Shown here one piece after another: positions 8,752-17,409 of a stretch of DNA of 64,000 nucleotides. The stretch spans positions 186,001 to 250,000 of the forward strand of contig CAZCVE010000003.1 of assembly GCA_964502175.1 (NCBI GenBank), written 5' to 3'. The translations under genes and the position numbers were made by a program. The stretch is from JAFLCL01 sp964502175 (GTDB taxonomy: Bacteria > Myxococcota_A > Polyangia > Polyangiales > Sandaracinaceae). The notes under the pieces are model-generated. The model searched no databases and was not told the DNA's origin. It was given only the letters and a program-made list of their open reading frames with translations. The first letter of the stretch is position 1. Each line of letters begins with the position of its first letter.

Positions 8752-9387
8752 TCAGCGGCCTGCGCAGGCGAGGGCCAGGCGTGCGATGAGCGCGATGGCC
8801 GGATCGAGCTTCTCCACGGGCACGAACCCGCGGCCGTGGAGCTGCACCGTGTTCGCCTCCACGCTCAGGCCGTCCATGCCGATCGCGCGTGCGCTCGCGA
8901 GCGCCTGGAGAAACGCAGCGCGCATCGGCGGCGTGAAGAACGCGCGCGCTTGCTCGTCGTGCGCGGTGGAGACGATGAACGCCTGATCGAACGCTGCGTC
9001 GCCGACCTGCACGTCACGGAGGCCCGTGAGCGCGTCGAACAGCTCCGTGAGCGCGCCCTGGTGCGGCCGTACGACGAGGTCGCCCATCGGCGCGGGCACG
9101 TCCGCGACGAGCTGGAACGTCCAGTGCTCGCGACGACGACCGCTCGCTCGCGTGCGGCGGTTGCGGTGACCGAGGCGCACGCGCGTGCCGTCGAGCTGGG
9201 CCTCGAACGAGACGCCGGGGTGTGGCGTGAGCAGCGCGACGCTGCGCCGCGTCGACCACTCCGTGATCGCGTCGCGGTACTGGCTCGTCTGCCGCATGCG
9301 GTACGCGACGAACGCGACGAGCCCGAACAGGAAGAGCAGCACCGGACAGATCAGGACGGCGGCCTCGGCCACGTTGCGGATCGGCAT
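8752..9387 (-). CDS. Membrane-anchored protein of unknown function
   Basis: 211 residues. One N-terminal membrane segment (about 9-29, AVLICPVLLFLFGLVAFVAY) is followed by a soluble domain with WTFQLVADVPAP, VQVGDAAFDQAFIV and a C-terminal helix. I do not recognise a family with confidence; the order of a membrane helix, a TRR-like basic patch and a 'FDxxFxV' block is loosely like DUF3137-type proteins. It is next to the Kelch lipoprotein on the same strand, 61 bases downstream of it, so the two could be co-transcribed. Confidence 0.65.
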   Translation of the reverse strand: MPIRNVAEAAVLICPVLLFLFGLVAFVAYRMRQTSQYRDAITEWSTRRSVALLTPHPGVSFEAQLDGTRVRLGHRNRRTRASGRRREHWTFQLVADVPAPMGDLVVRPHQGALTELFDALTGLRDVQVGDAAFDQAFIVSTAHDEQARAFFTPPMRAAFLQALASARAIGMDGLSVEANTVQLHGRGFVPVEKLDPAIALIARLALACAGR

Positions 9388-9448
9388 GGGCCGAGGGGAA
9401 CATGCGCGCGGCGAAACGCCGCCTGAAATGCCCTGAACCAGTCCGATC

Positions 9449-10786
9449 TCAGGTGCCTTCGGGCGCCGTCAGCGGCATCGCGTAGAGGTCCGTGTAGACG
9501 GCGTCGTCGTTGCCCATGCCCCAGAGGATCTGGTGCGTCACGGGATCGAACACGCCTTGTCCGCTGGTGCGCGAGGGCGGCGCGCCCTCGACGTCGACGT
9601 GCTGCCAGCGCTCTTGTCCGCGCTCGAGCGACAGCACGTCGAGCCCCGGCACCGAGTCGGCGCCGTCCGGGGTGCCGCCCCACACGAACATGCGGTGACC
9701 TTCGGGATCGAGCGCGTACGCGCCGTTGCGCCGCGGCGAGATCTCGGCGGGCGTCTCGATCTGCGTCCACACGAGCGCGCCGTCCTCGTCGGCCTCGAGA
9801 TCGAGGGCCCAGGTCTCGCCGTCGATGTCGAGGTTCTCGGGTCCCACCTGGCCTCCGAACACGATCACGCGATCGGTCGCCTCGTCGTAGACGTAGTGGA
9901 AGCCGTAGCGACCGCCCGGTCGCTCGAGGCTGGTCGAGAGGCGCTGCCAGCCACCTTCTTCGGTGAACGCGTGCACCTGGCAGTGGACGCCGACGAACGC
10001 GTCGACGCCGCACACGCTCAGCCAGCGCTCGCGCCTCGCGTCGTACACCAGCGCGCCCGTGTAGCTGCCGAGCGCGCCCATCGAAGGCAGCGCCTCGAAG
10101 CGCGCGCCGCCCGTAGACGTGTCGATCGCCTGGAAGCTCGCCGGCGTCTCGAGGCCACCGTCGTCGCCGATGCCTGCGCCGCCGAAGATGTGCACGCGAC
10201 CCGCGGCGTCCGTGGCCACGCGCCCGCCCGGTCCGGGCCCCGTGCCCTCGACGGCCATCGAGGACCACACGCTCGTCGCGAGATCGAAGCGGAAGAGCGT
10301 GGTCGTCGGCGTGAACTGGCGCGGCACGTACGAGAAGCCGCCGTAGAGGTAGAGCGCGCGCTCCTCGGACGCGAGCCACCACGCGAAGTACTCACGCCCG
10401 CCGGGGATCCCGTTCGCCTCGTCGGGCGTCCAGTCGGACACCGCGTCGAAGCGGAGCGGCTGCACGTCGAGCGAGAGCGTCGCGACGCCCGAAGCGCACG
10501 TCACCTGCACGTCGCGTGTGCCCGCGCCGTAGGGCGCGATCAGCGTGATCGTGTCGTCGCTCAGGATCGACTCCACGCCGGTGACGGTGAGCGCAGCCTC
10601 GGTGAGCTCGCCCGTGCGATCGATCGAGACGCGGCCGCCCTCGATCACACGAAGGCTCGCGGGAAGGATGCCTCCGCACGGCACGACGACGGGCGGCGGC
10701 TCGGCCGGCGCGCACGCCGCGACGGTGACGATCGAGGGCAGGAGGAGCGCGGGGACGAGGCGCGCGTTTCGCGAGGACGACGACAT
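9449..10786 (-). CDS. Kelch-repeat lipoprotein
   Basis: 445 residues. A signal peptide with lipobox TVAAC near residue 25 is followed by a Pro-rich linker and an IPT-like early domain. Repeated Kelch blades then follow: LYLYGGFSYVPR, VHIFGGAGIGDDGG, RVIVFGGQVGPEN and MFVWGGTPDGAD, each a hydrophobic strand with a GG pair, then Trp-containing turns. The final blade includes LWGMGNDDAVYTDLY. Such beta-propellers bind partners or sugars on the cell surface; no catalytic motif is seen. It is divergent from the next lipoprotein, with 163 bases containing a palindrome between them. Confidence 0.85.
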   Translation of the reverse strand: MSSSSRNARLVPALLLPSIVTVAACAPAEPPPVVVPCGGILPASLRVIEGGRVSIDRTGELTEAALTVTGVESILSDDTITLIAPYGAGTRDVQVTCASGVATLSLDVQPLRFDAVSDWTPDEANGIPGGREYFAWWLASEERALYLYGGFSYVPRQFTPTTTLFRFDLATSVWSSMAVEGTGPGPGGRVATDAAGRVHIFGGAGIGDDGGLETPASFQAIDTSTGGARFEALPSMGALGSYTGALVYDARRERWLSVCGVDAFVGVHCQVHAFTEEGGWQRLSTSLERPGGRYGFHYVYDEATDRVIVFGGQVGPENLDIDGETWALDLEADEDGALVWTQIETPAEISPRRNGAYALDPEGHRMFVWGGTPDGADSVPGLDVLSLERGQERWQHVDVEGAPPSRTSGQGVFDPVTHQILWGMGNDDAVYTDLYAMPLTAPEGT

Positions 10787-10896
10787 CGACCCAACGTGTT
10801 CGCCTTCACGCCCCGCGACCGCTTATTCGCCGCGAGGGGCGATTAATGTCGGCTGTCGACCCATGGCTTTGGAAATCCACCGGACGCCGACCGACT

Positions 10897-10914
10897 GAGG
10901 GCATGTGTGCCCTC
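10897..10914. promoter_or_regulatory. 7-bp perfect inverted repeat, candidate operator
   Basis: Arms GAGGGCA and TGCCCTC are separated by TGTG. It lies 36 bases before the ATG of the rightward lipoprotein and 111 bases from the start of the leftward Kelch gene. Its position inside a divergent promoter region is what suggests an operator; no known regulator's consensus is recognised. A short hairpin in the 5' leader is an alternative. Confidence 0.3.
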
Positions 10915-10949
10915 GAACCCCGAGGCGCACGCGTCTCGGGAGACCTCTG

Positions 10950-12386
10950 ATGCATCGCAGCCACTCCCTCTGGATCGCCGTCGCCCTCGCGGGAACGCCT
11001 GGGTGTTACTTGTTCAACGGCCTCGGCGGTGGTGCGGAGCCGAGCCTCGACGCGAGCCTGGTCGGCGTGGACTCGTCGCCGTCTTCGTTCCTCGACACCG
11101 CGACGGACGTGCAGTGGCCGACGCCCGTCGATGCGTCGTCGTTGCTCGCCCACGACGTCTGGTACCCGGACTCGGGCCCTCCGCTCCCCCGTGAGCCCGA
11201 GCCCGATCCGGGGCCCGACGGTCGACCGAGCGATGACCCGGGCGACGACTGGGTCGATCCGCCTCCGCCCGGCGGCGTCGACGATCCCTGCTGCACGCTC
11301 AGCGAGCCCGTGCGCGTCACGTCGCGAATCGAGGGGATGTCGCTCGCCGAGGAGCCGCCGCTGATCGCGTGGCGACCGGGTCGCTTCGCGCTCGCGGTGA
11401 CGCGCTACTTCGAGCGAAGCGAAGGCGACATCTTCCGCATCGTCGTCTACGAGCTGAACGACGACGGCTCGCGCGCCGGCGAGGCCCTCTTGCTCGACGC
11501 GCCGCCGAGGATCTCGTCCGACCGGAGCGAGCCGCGCTCGCTTCGCTGGGCCGCCGGTCGATGGGCGCTGGCGGCGACGGGTGACGGCACGCTCGGCGCG
11601 GGGCGGCAGATGCACGTGCGCCTCTTCGACATGGCGTGGACACCCGCGAGCACGTGGCTCCCGCTCGGAGACGCGGTCGGCGTCGACCTCGCGTATCTCC
11701 CGCGCGGCGACGGCTGGCTCGCGTTCACCTCGTCTCCCGAGGTGATGCTCACCACGCCGTTCGACGAGCTCAACGGCGTGGGCGATGCGATCGCGTCGCC
11801 GCTCCAGTGGTCGATGAGCGTGCGCGCGGCGAGCTTCCGCAGCCGGGCCGCGGTCGTGCCGATCTCCGGCGAGACCGAGGCCGACTTCCTCGTGGTCGAC
11901 GCCGACGGCGTGGAGCTCGGCCGCGTCCCACGCGGCGGCACGACGGCGGCCGCGGGAGGCATGGCCGCCCTGCGCGATCTCGCGGTGTTGGCCGTGAGGC
12001 AGGACGAGCACGTGGAGGTCGAGGTGCTCGACCCCTTCACGCTCGCGCACACGGGCGGGCCGACCGTGCTCGGCGAGGTCCGCGGGTCGAGCGACCGCGC
12101 GCTCGTCCACTCGGTCGACGTGGCTGGCTCCTCCAAGTTCGGCGTCGCCGGTGTGTGCTGGGGCGTGCCCGGTGCGATCGACGGCCGCGGCGACGAGGAG
12201 AGTCAGATCATGTTCCGTCTCGTCGGTCCGGACGGAGTGCCTCGCGGCGCTGCGGTCACGCTCGTGTCTTCGGTCTTCCGCGGCGGCATGGCCGCGTGCA
12301 CGGTCGGCACCGACGACCGCGGCTTCCTCGTCGGCTGGTGGAACGGCAGCGAGCTGTGGGTCCGCCGCGTCGACGTCGCGGCCTGA
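10950..12386 (+). CDS. Lipoprotein of unknown function
   Basis: 478 residues. Signal peptide and lipobox are at residues 1-16 (LAGTPGC). A low-complexity linker to about residue 125 is rich in Asp, Ser and Pro, containing PREPEPDPGPDGR, as in other surface lipoproteins of this genome. The C-terminal 350 residues contain repeated strand-turn blocks with GRFALAVTRYF, GRWALAATGDGT, DGWLAFTS and RGFLVGWWNGSELWVRR, suggesting a beta-propeller-like fold. Cys pairs occur near the end of the linker and at about 420. The shorter start at 10950 is chosen because the signal peptide begins there. Confidence 0.75.
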   Translation: MHRSHSLWIAVALAGTPGCYLFNGLGGGAEPSLDASLVGVDSSPSSFLDTATDVQWPTPVDASSLLAHDVWYPDSGPPLPREPEPDPGPDGRPSDDPGDDWVDPPPPGGVDDPCCTLSEPVRVTSRIEGMSLAEEPPLIAWRPGRFALAVTRYFERSEGDIFRIVVYELNDDGSRAGEALLLDAPPRISSDRSEPRSLRWAAGRWALAATGDGTLGAGRQMHVRLFDMAWTPASTWLPLGDAVGVDLAYLPRGDGWLAFTSSPEVMLTTPFDELNGVGDAIASPLQWSMSVRAASFRSRAAVVPISGETEADFLVVDADGVELGRVPRGGTTAAAGGMAALRDLAVLAVRQDEHVEVEVLDPFTLAHTGGPTVLGEVRGSSDRALVHSVDVAGSSKFGVAGVCWGVPGAIDGRGDEESQIMFRLVGPDGVPRGAAVTLVSSVFRGGMAACTVGTDDRGFLVGWWNGSELWVRRVDVAA

Positions 12387-12405
12387 GGCTCGATCGCGCG
12401 GACGC

Positions 12406-12789
12406 TCAATCGCGCGGCGCGAGGTGTCGGCCGAGGAACGCGAGCCCCTCCTGCTCCACACCGGGGAGGCTCGTGTCGCCTGCCCACACGCGCGACGCGT
12501 AGTCGCCCACGAACGTCGGCAGATCCGGCGCCACGACGCGAAGCCACGGGTAGTCGCCCTTGGTGATCCGGATCACGCGGTGCGTCCCGAGGTGCACGGC
12601 GAAGGGCCAGCGGTAGAGCGCGCGCAGCGCGTCGCCGAGCGGTGCGCCGACCTTCGCTTCGGCCGCATCGAGCGCAGCCGCGCTGGCCGGAGGTCGCAGC
12701 TTCGCCACGAACGACGCGGCTCCGTTCTCGTTCATCCACTCGACGAGGTTGTCGAGCGCCTGCGTCATGCCATCGAGGTCGCTCTGCAT
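12406..12789 (-). CDS. SMI1/KNR4-like (SUKH) domain protein
   Basis: 127 residues. The sequence LRPPASAAALDAAEAKVG, then LGDALRALYRW, follows the SMI1/KNR4 pattern of an acidic helix, a Gly, a second helix and a Trp. After this come TKGDYPWLRVVAPDLPTF and GVEQEGLAFLGRHL. SUKH proteins are often immunity proteins of toxin systems or scaffolds. No toxin gene is adjacent, so an immunity role is only a possibility. The upstream extension to 12888 is Arg/Thr-rich and overlaps the neighbour, so it was rejected. Confidence 0.6.
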   Translation of the reverse strand: MQSDLDGMTQALDNLVEWMNENGAASFVAKLRPPASAAALDAAEAKVGAPLGDALRALYRWPFAVHLGTHRVIRITKGDYPWLRVVAPDLPTFVGDYASRVWAGDTSLPGVEQEGLAFLGRHLAPRD

Positions 12790-12820
12790 CACGCGCCAGC
12801 ATGCCGGGCGCGCGCGTGCC

Positions 12821-14041
12821 TCAGCCGACGATCCGCACGATCTCGGGGTCGAGCGCGTACGCGTGTTCGTCGAGACGGATCGCGGCACCGAGCCCCAGCT
12901 GCCGCAGCGTCGTGAGCGCGACGTGCAGCCTGTTCTTCGCCGCGCGCGGCAAGATCTGCTCGCCGGGCCAGCCCGCCGCGATCAACGCCGACGCGCGAAG
13001 CGCTGGCGCTCGACCTTCCGTCGGCAGCGTGTCGATCAGCGCCCGCAACAGGTTTCGCAGCGCCTGCCGCTGCGAGAGATCCACGCGACCTTCGCTGCAC
13101 ACGACGAAGCGCGCGTCGCGCTGCACGATCACGCGCGCGTGCTCCGAGCGCGCCCGGGTGATGCGCTCGATGAGCGTGCGCGTGAGGCGCGCGTGCTCCG
13201 TGTGGAGGCCCACCTCTTCGAGCTCCGCGAGCGTGATCTCGCTCCGCGCGCGCGACAGCGTCTCGCGCATCGCGCGGAGGCTCGCCGAGGGTGGCCCATC
13301 GAGCACGTCGTCGACCGGCACGCCCAGCGCGAGCCGCACCAGCGTGAGGTAGTGCCGCAGCGTCGAGGCGAGCACGACGCGACCATCGCTCGCAGGCAGC
13401 GCCAGCACGCTGTCCATGGTGCGCGTCAGCGAGGCGAGGGCGCCCACCGCGTCGCCCTCGAGCATCGTCGTGATGCCGTCGTCCATCGCGAAGACGAGCG
13501 AGAACAGCGCGTCGCCTCGCGCGGACGCGCCCTCGATCGCCTGCGCGTAGAGCGCGTGCGCCTGCGTATGCTCGCCGCGCTGCCGCGCGAGGTTGCCGCG
13601 GTAGCCGGCGAGCTGTGGCGCGAGCAGCGCGACGTGCTCGACCGCGCGCGCCTCGATGTCGTCGAGCATCGCGCTCGCGCTCGCGCCATCGCCCTCGTCG
13701 TAGAGGAGGAACGCGACCGCGATCTCGGTGCGCAGCGCCGCGTGCTCGTCGCCTCGCCCACGCTCCACGGCCACCGCCGCGGCGAACGACACGCGCGCTC
13801 GCGCCATGTCTTCGCCGAGGTGATGCACGCGCGCCTCGGTCTTGTGCGCGAGCGCGGCGACCGAGCCGAGCGACGCCTGCTCCGCCAGCAGGGCGACGGC
13901 GTGTGCGATCACGCGGGCCTCGTCGAGCTGCTTGCGCTCGATCGCACGCGACACGAGCGACAAGAGCTCTCTCGCCGCGCGCTCGGACGCGCCTCCATCC
14001 GGGGCATCCGAGCTCGTGTCCGTTCCGCGCGTCTCAGCCAC
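12821..14041 (-). CDS. TPR protein with C-terminal winged-helix-like DNA-binding domain
   Basis: 406 residues with a GTG start. Residues 20-220 are helical repeats with TPR-like composition (AHALYAQAIEGASARGDALF, LARQRGEHTQ). From about residue 310 there is VQRDARFVVCSEGRVDLSQR, then LRNLLRALIDTL, ALIAAGWPGEQILPRAAKNR, LHVALTTLRQLGL and IRLDEHAYALDP. This segment matches the short winged-helix modules (OmpR/BTAD-like) that end many myxobacterial regulators. It is probably a transcription regulator acting through protein contacts. Its start overlaps the end of the upstream TPR gene by 8 bases. Confidence 0.7.
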   Translation of the reverse strand: MAETRGTDTSSDAPDGGASERAARELLSLVSRAIERKQLDEARVIAHAVALLAEQASLGSVAALAHKTEARVHHLGEDMARARVSFAAAVAVERGRGDEHAALRTEIAVAFLLYDEGDGASASAMLDDIEARAVEHVALLAPQLAGYRGNLARQRGEHTQAHALYAQAIEGASARGDALFSLVFAMDDGITTMLEGDAVGALASLTRTMDSVLALPASDGRVVLASTLRHYLTLVRLALGVPVDDVLDGPPSASLRAMRETLSRARSEITLAELEEVGLHTEHARLTRTLIERITRARSEHARVIVQRDARFVVCSEGRVDLSQRQALRNLLRALIDTLPTEGRAPALRASALIAAGWPGEQILPRAAKNRLHVALTTLRQLGLGAAIRLDEHAYALDPEIVRIVG

Positions 14042-16565
14042 TCATCATCTTGCCGAACTTCGCGTTCAGCACCGGGTCGCTCGCGAGCTTCGCGCCCCAG
14101 CCCTGCGCGACGCCCGTGTAGCTGCCCATGTCGAGGCCGTACTTCTTGAGCGCGCCGTTGAAGTCGCCGCCCTGCATCGCCTTGAGCAAGCCCACGTAGT
14201 CGCTGAGCTTCGCGATCTTGCCGTTCGGGAACACGACGGGATCGGGGTCGCCGCCTTGTCCCGACTCGATCTGCTGCATCGCCACCTGGTGGTTCTGCTT
14301 CATCGACTCGACGTCGCCCGAGCCGCTCATCACCTGCTGCATCGCGCGCTGCTCTTGATCGCTCAGGCCCTGCGCGGCGAGCGACGCCTTCTGCTGCGCC
14401 GCGAAGAACTTCTTCTGCAGCTGCTGATCCTGGTTGACGCGCTGATCCCACTGCGGCACACGACCGAGCAGGCCGCCCTGCAGCTGCGGCACCTTGTACT
14501 TCACGCACAGCTGCGCGAGCTCGCCCATGTAGCCCATCGAGTTGCCCGCGCCTTGCACGGCCTGCCCCGCGATGTTGCCGGCCATGCCGCCCAAGAAGCC
14601 CTTCGCGAGACCGCCGAGCAGCGCACCGCCAGCGGCCTGCGCGGTCATGCCCATGCCGCCTGCGGGGCCGCTCGCGGCGCGCAGCATGATCTGATCGCGC
14701 TCCGCCGACATCTTCGCGTAGTCCTCGATCGTGAGGCCGGCGTGCTTCTCTTCGGCGAACTCGATCTTCTGCGACTCGCAGCGCTTCTTCCACAGATCGA
14801 GCTTGTTCTGTTGCTCGGGCGAGTGACCGCCGAGGTTCCGCCACACGTTGACGAGCGCGTACTCGTAACAAGTGAACCCGGTCTTCGGGATCTGCGTCTC
14901 GAGCCAGCCGTAGAACTGCTCCACCGCAGGTCGCACCGCGGGATCGTTCTTCGCGATCCAGCCCATCGCGATCACCGCCGCGTCGACGGTCCAATCCACC
15001 GGACCGCGCGCGAGCGACTCGAGCGCACGCTTGCGCGCGCTGCCTTCCCAGCCTCCGTCGAGGTTCGCGATCACGAGCGCGACGGCGACCTGGACCTTCT
15101 GCACCCAGAAGAACGGGTCGTAGTTGAGCTGAGGCAGGTTCGGTGGGTTCACCATCGTGAACAGCAGCTGGTTCAACCACGGCGCGCCCATCTGCGCGGC
15201 GAGCGCCTTCGCGTCCTTGTCCCAGACCGTGAGCGAGTAGGGCTTCACCGCGATCGCCGCGATCGCCGACGCCACGCGCGGATCGGGGTTCGGACAGTTC
15301 GGACGCGGCACCTTGTCGTCGAACGCCCAGAGCGTGAAGTCGACCTGCCCCTTCGCGAAGCGCGTGTCGGGCTCCTGCACGCCCTCGACCTTCGCGCGCA
15401 TGCCCACGCCGTTCCATCCGCGTGCCTCGGTCCACAGCTTGAACGCGCGCAGCGCGCTCGGCGCCTCCATGTGCTGGAGGTGGATGTCGATGCCGAGCGT
15501 CGGTGACGCGGGGGGCTTCCGCGTGAGGTCACCCACGACCTGTCGCGCCGCGAAGTAGGTGGAGTCGCCGGGGTTCGGCAGCCACGTGAAGTACGGGTGA
15601 TCGCCGACGACGCGGAAGTAGAGCTCCTTCGCGCGCTGGCTGCGGCTCATCGCGTCGAACAGCGGCTGGAAGTCCGCCTCGCTGTTCGACTTCTTGTACG
15701 TCGCGTAGAGGATCGAGGTCTCGGCCCAGTCGTCCTTCGGGGCCATCCCGAGCACCTCGCGGTACGCGCCGATCGCGTCGTCGTAGCGGTCGGCGTCGAG
15801 CAGCGTGTCGCCCACGTCGAGCAGCGCCGCGGCGTCGTCGGGGCGGAGCGAGTGCGCGTGGCGGAACCACTGCACGGCCTCGTCGACCTTCTTCGCGTCG
15901 CGGTACGCGCACGCGACGCCGATGGCGGTGTTCCAGTCGTTCTTCAGCTGGAACGCGAAGCTCGCGAACTGGATCGCGGAGTCCCACTGTCCTTGTCGGC
16001 GCAGCGTCGAGGCGATCGCGAAGATGAGGAAGCCGTGCTGCGGATGCTTCGCGTAGAACGCGCCGAGCACCTGCGAGATCGCGTCGACGTTCTTGCGACG
16101 CTCGTCCTCTGGCTTCACGGGCGCCGGGCAGCTCGACACCATGCGCAGCATCGGCGGGATGATCCGCTTCTCGAGATCGTCGGCGGAGATGGCCGCGATG
16201 GCCTCGGGCCGCGCGGCCCACTCGGTGGCCCACAGCATGAACGGCGCGTCGGGTCGCACCGCGCACACGTCCGCGACGGTGCCGAACGCGTCGAGCCACT
16301 CGCCCTTGAACGCGTGGACGTAGCCGCGCGTCGCGGCGGTGATGTAGTCCGCCTTCGCCTCGTCCTTGCGGACGAACACCATCGCGTCGGGCGCCTTCTT
16401 GATCGCCTCGTCGAGGATGGCGCGCCACTGCGCGTTCTGCGGCTCCGTCGCGAGCGCCGAGCTCACGTGAAAGAGCGCGCCCGCGAGATCACTCTTCGCG
16501 AGCGCCTGCCGAGCATGCTCGACGTTGTCGAGCGCGACGTTTCCACCCAGCTCCGCTTGGACCAC
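14034..16565 (-). CDS. Large TPR protein with Gly-rich segment
   Basis: 843 residues. The GTG start is preceded by GAGGAGGAAC. Residues 15-330 hold TPR repeats (ARQALAKSDLAGALFHVSSA, GQWDSAIQFASFAFQLKNDW, KKVDEAVQWFRHAHSLRPDD, DRYDDAIGAYREVLGMAPKD). A middle domain follows with FTLWAFDDKVPRPNCPNPDP and a stretch of Trp-rich helices. Near 640-690 there is a Gly/Ala/Met-rich segment (MGMTAQAAGGALLGGLAKG) that could insert in a membrane. The last 100 residues are Gln-rich. The function is unknown; a scaffold is likely. It is translationally coupled to the TPR/winged-helix gene downstream. Confidence 0.8.
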   Translation of the reverse strand: MVQAELGGNVALDNVEHARQALAKSDLAGALFHVSSALATEPQNAQWRAILDEAIKKAPDAMVFVRKDEAKADYITAATRGYVHAFKGEWLDAFGTVADVCAVRPDAPFMLWATEWAARPEAIAAISADDLEKRIIPPMLRMVSSCPAPVKPEDERRKNVDAISQVLGAFYAKHPQHGFLIFAIASTLRRQGQWDSAIQFASFAFQLKNDWNTAIGVACAYRDAKKVDEAVQWFRHAHSLRPDDAAALLDVGDTLLDADRYDDAIGAYREVLGMAPKDDWAETSILYATYKKSNSEADFQPLFDAMSRSQRAKELYFRVVGDHPYFTWLPNPGDSTYFAARQVVGDLTRKPPASPTLGIDIHLQHMEAPSALRAFKLWTEARGWNGVGMRAKVEGVQEPDTRFAKGQVDFTLWAFDDKVPRPNCPNPDPRVASAIAAIAVKPYSLTVWDKDAKALAAQMGAPWLNQLLFTMVNPPNLPQLNYDPFFWVQKVQVAVALVIANLDGGWEGSARKRALESLARGPVDWTVDAAVIAMGWIAKNDPAVRPAVEQFYGWLETQIPKTGFTCYEYALVNVWRNLGGHSPEQQNKLDLWKKRCESQKIEFAEEKHAGLTIEDYAKMSAERDQIMLRAASGPAGGMGMTAQAAGGALLGGLAKGFLGGMAGNIAGQAVQGAGNSMGYMGELAQLCVKYKVPQLQGGLLGRVPQWDQRVNQDQQLQKKFFAAQQKASLAAQGLSDQEQRAMQQVMSGSGDVESMKQNHQVAMQQIESGQGGDPDPVVFPNGKIAKLSDYVGLLKAMQGGDFNGALKKYGLDMGSYTGVAQGWGAKLASDPVLNAKFGKMMSG

Positions 16566-16655
16566 GGTCGTTCCTCCTCGTAGGGCCGCGAAGGATCGTG
16601 CGCGCGAACGAGGAGATCAAGGCGCCATGGCGACGGCTCTGGTACCTTCGTCGCC

Positions 16656-16859
16656 ATGTCCACCGTCGACCGGGTCGCGAAGGCGATCAAGAAGGCGAAG
16701 CTCCCCGAGTGGGTCGAAAAGACACATGTGGAGTCGATGGTGGATCACACGGGTGCGGGGGCGTTGCGTGTGATCGTCGTCGTTCGTTCCGATCGCGGGG
16801 AGATGGTCAACGACGGCAAGGCTCTCAACGCAGGCGGGTCACCTCGCGCGCGTCGATAG
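16656..16859 (+). CDS. Small protein upstream of and in frame with broken HEPN gene
   Basis: 67 residues: MSTVDRVAKAIKKAKLPEW, then VESMVDHTGAGALRVIVVVR, then EMVNDGKALN and a basic tail. The start and the VDHTG...LRVIVVVR block look like the small protein that precedes HEPN genes in many bacteria, where the partner runs to about 100 residues. Here the frame runs through a second ATG (16803) and stops at 16859 in a tail (GGSPRARR) that reads out of frame with the HEPN sequence. The protein is therefore probably the first half of a disrupted two-gene unit. Confidence 0.5.
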   Translation: MSTVDRVAKAIKKAKLPEWVEKTHVESMVDHTGAGALRVIVVVRSDRGEMVNDGKALNAGGSPRARR

Positions 16860-17217
16860 GAAGAAGCCCAAACAGGCGAACCTGCGCCGCGCGGTCTCGG
16901 CCGCCTACTACGCGCTGTTTCACCTGCTGATCGATCAATCCAGCCGCTTCTTCGTCTCCGGTACGCAGCGAGAGGCGCTGCGCCATCAGCTCGCGCGGAG
17001 CTTCGACCACGGCCACATGAAGAAGACCGCGCAAGCGTTCGCCGCCGCCACTCCAGGGCAGAACGCGTGGCGGGCGGTCATCGGAGCGCCGCCCTCCGCT
17101 TCCTTGGTCGATGTCTCGCTCGCGTGCGCTGACGCGTTGGCGGACTGGCAGACAGTCGTGCCCAGTGCCGAGGCGGAGACCTTTCTCGTCGCGATGCTCG
17201 TGAAGGGGCGAGGCTGA
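16774..17217 (+). pseudogene. HEPN-domain gene, frameshifted near its start
   Basis: The frame ending at 17217 reads STQAGHLARVDRKKPKQ, then LRRAVSAAYYALFHLLIDQS and about 90 further residues. This is the HEPN pattern of a basic helix followed by AAYYALFHLL. No ATG, GTG or TTG occurs in this frame before the conserved block. The ATG at 16803 (MVNDGKAL) fits the usual HEPN start but is one frame away. Removing one A within CTCAACGCAG (about 16822-16831) would join them. HEPN proteins are often nucleases or toxins paired with a small partner. Confidence 0.6.
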
Positions 17218-17391
17218 TCAGCCGCTGCGCTTCGGATCGTTCGAGCCGCCGAGGCCCGGGAGCCCGCTCGCGGCTTCACGGCACTTGCAGCGCTCGTCCT
17301 TGGGTACGCCAGCGAGCGCCTCCTCGATGTGGAGGCCGCAGCCCGCCCACGTGGGCTTGCTGCACGTCATGCAGGTGATGCGCTTACACAT
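17218..17391 (-). CDS. 57-residue Cys-rich protein, MCKRITC...CGLHIEEAL type
   Basis: The start reads MCKRITCMTCSKPTWAGCGL, followed by HIEEALAGVPKDERCKC and a Gly/Ser/Pro tail ending NDPKRSG. Cys at 2, 7, 10, 18 and a C-x-C near 36-38 could bind Zn. The block C-x2-C-x-K-P-T-W-A-G-C-G-x-H-I resembles small conserved proteins I recall from both bacteria and eukaryotes; no role is known to me. Base 17218 directly follows the stop of the convergent HEPN frame. It is the first gene downstream of the Mpo1-like gene, 18 bases from its stop, so co-transcription is likely. Confidence 0.7.
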   Translation of the reverse strand: MCKRITCMTCSKPTWAGCGLHIEEALAGVPKDERCKCREAASGLPGLGGSNDPKRSG

Positions 17392-17409
17392 CGCTGAACA
17401 CTCCTTGCG

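Noticed and set aside
13842..15506. Long plus-strand frame opposite the TPR genes
   Set aside because: His/Arg/Leu-rich translation typical of antisense in GC-rich DNA.
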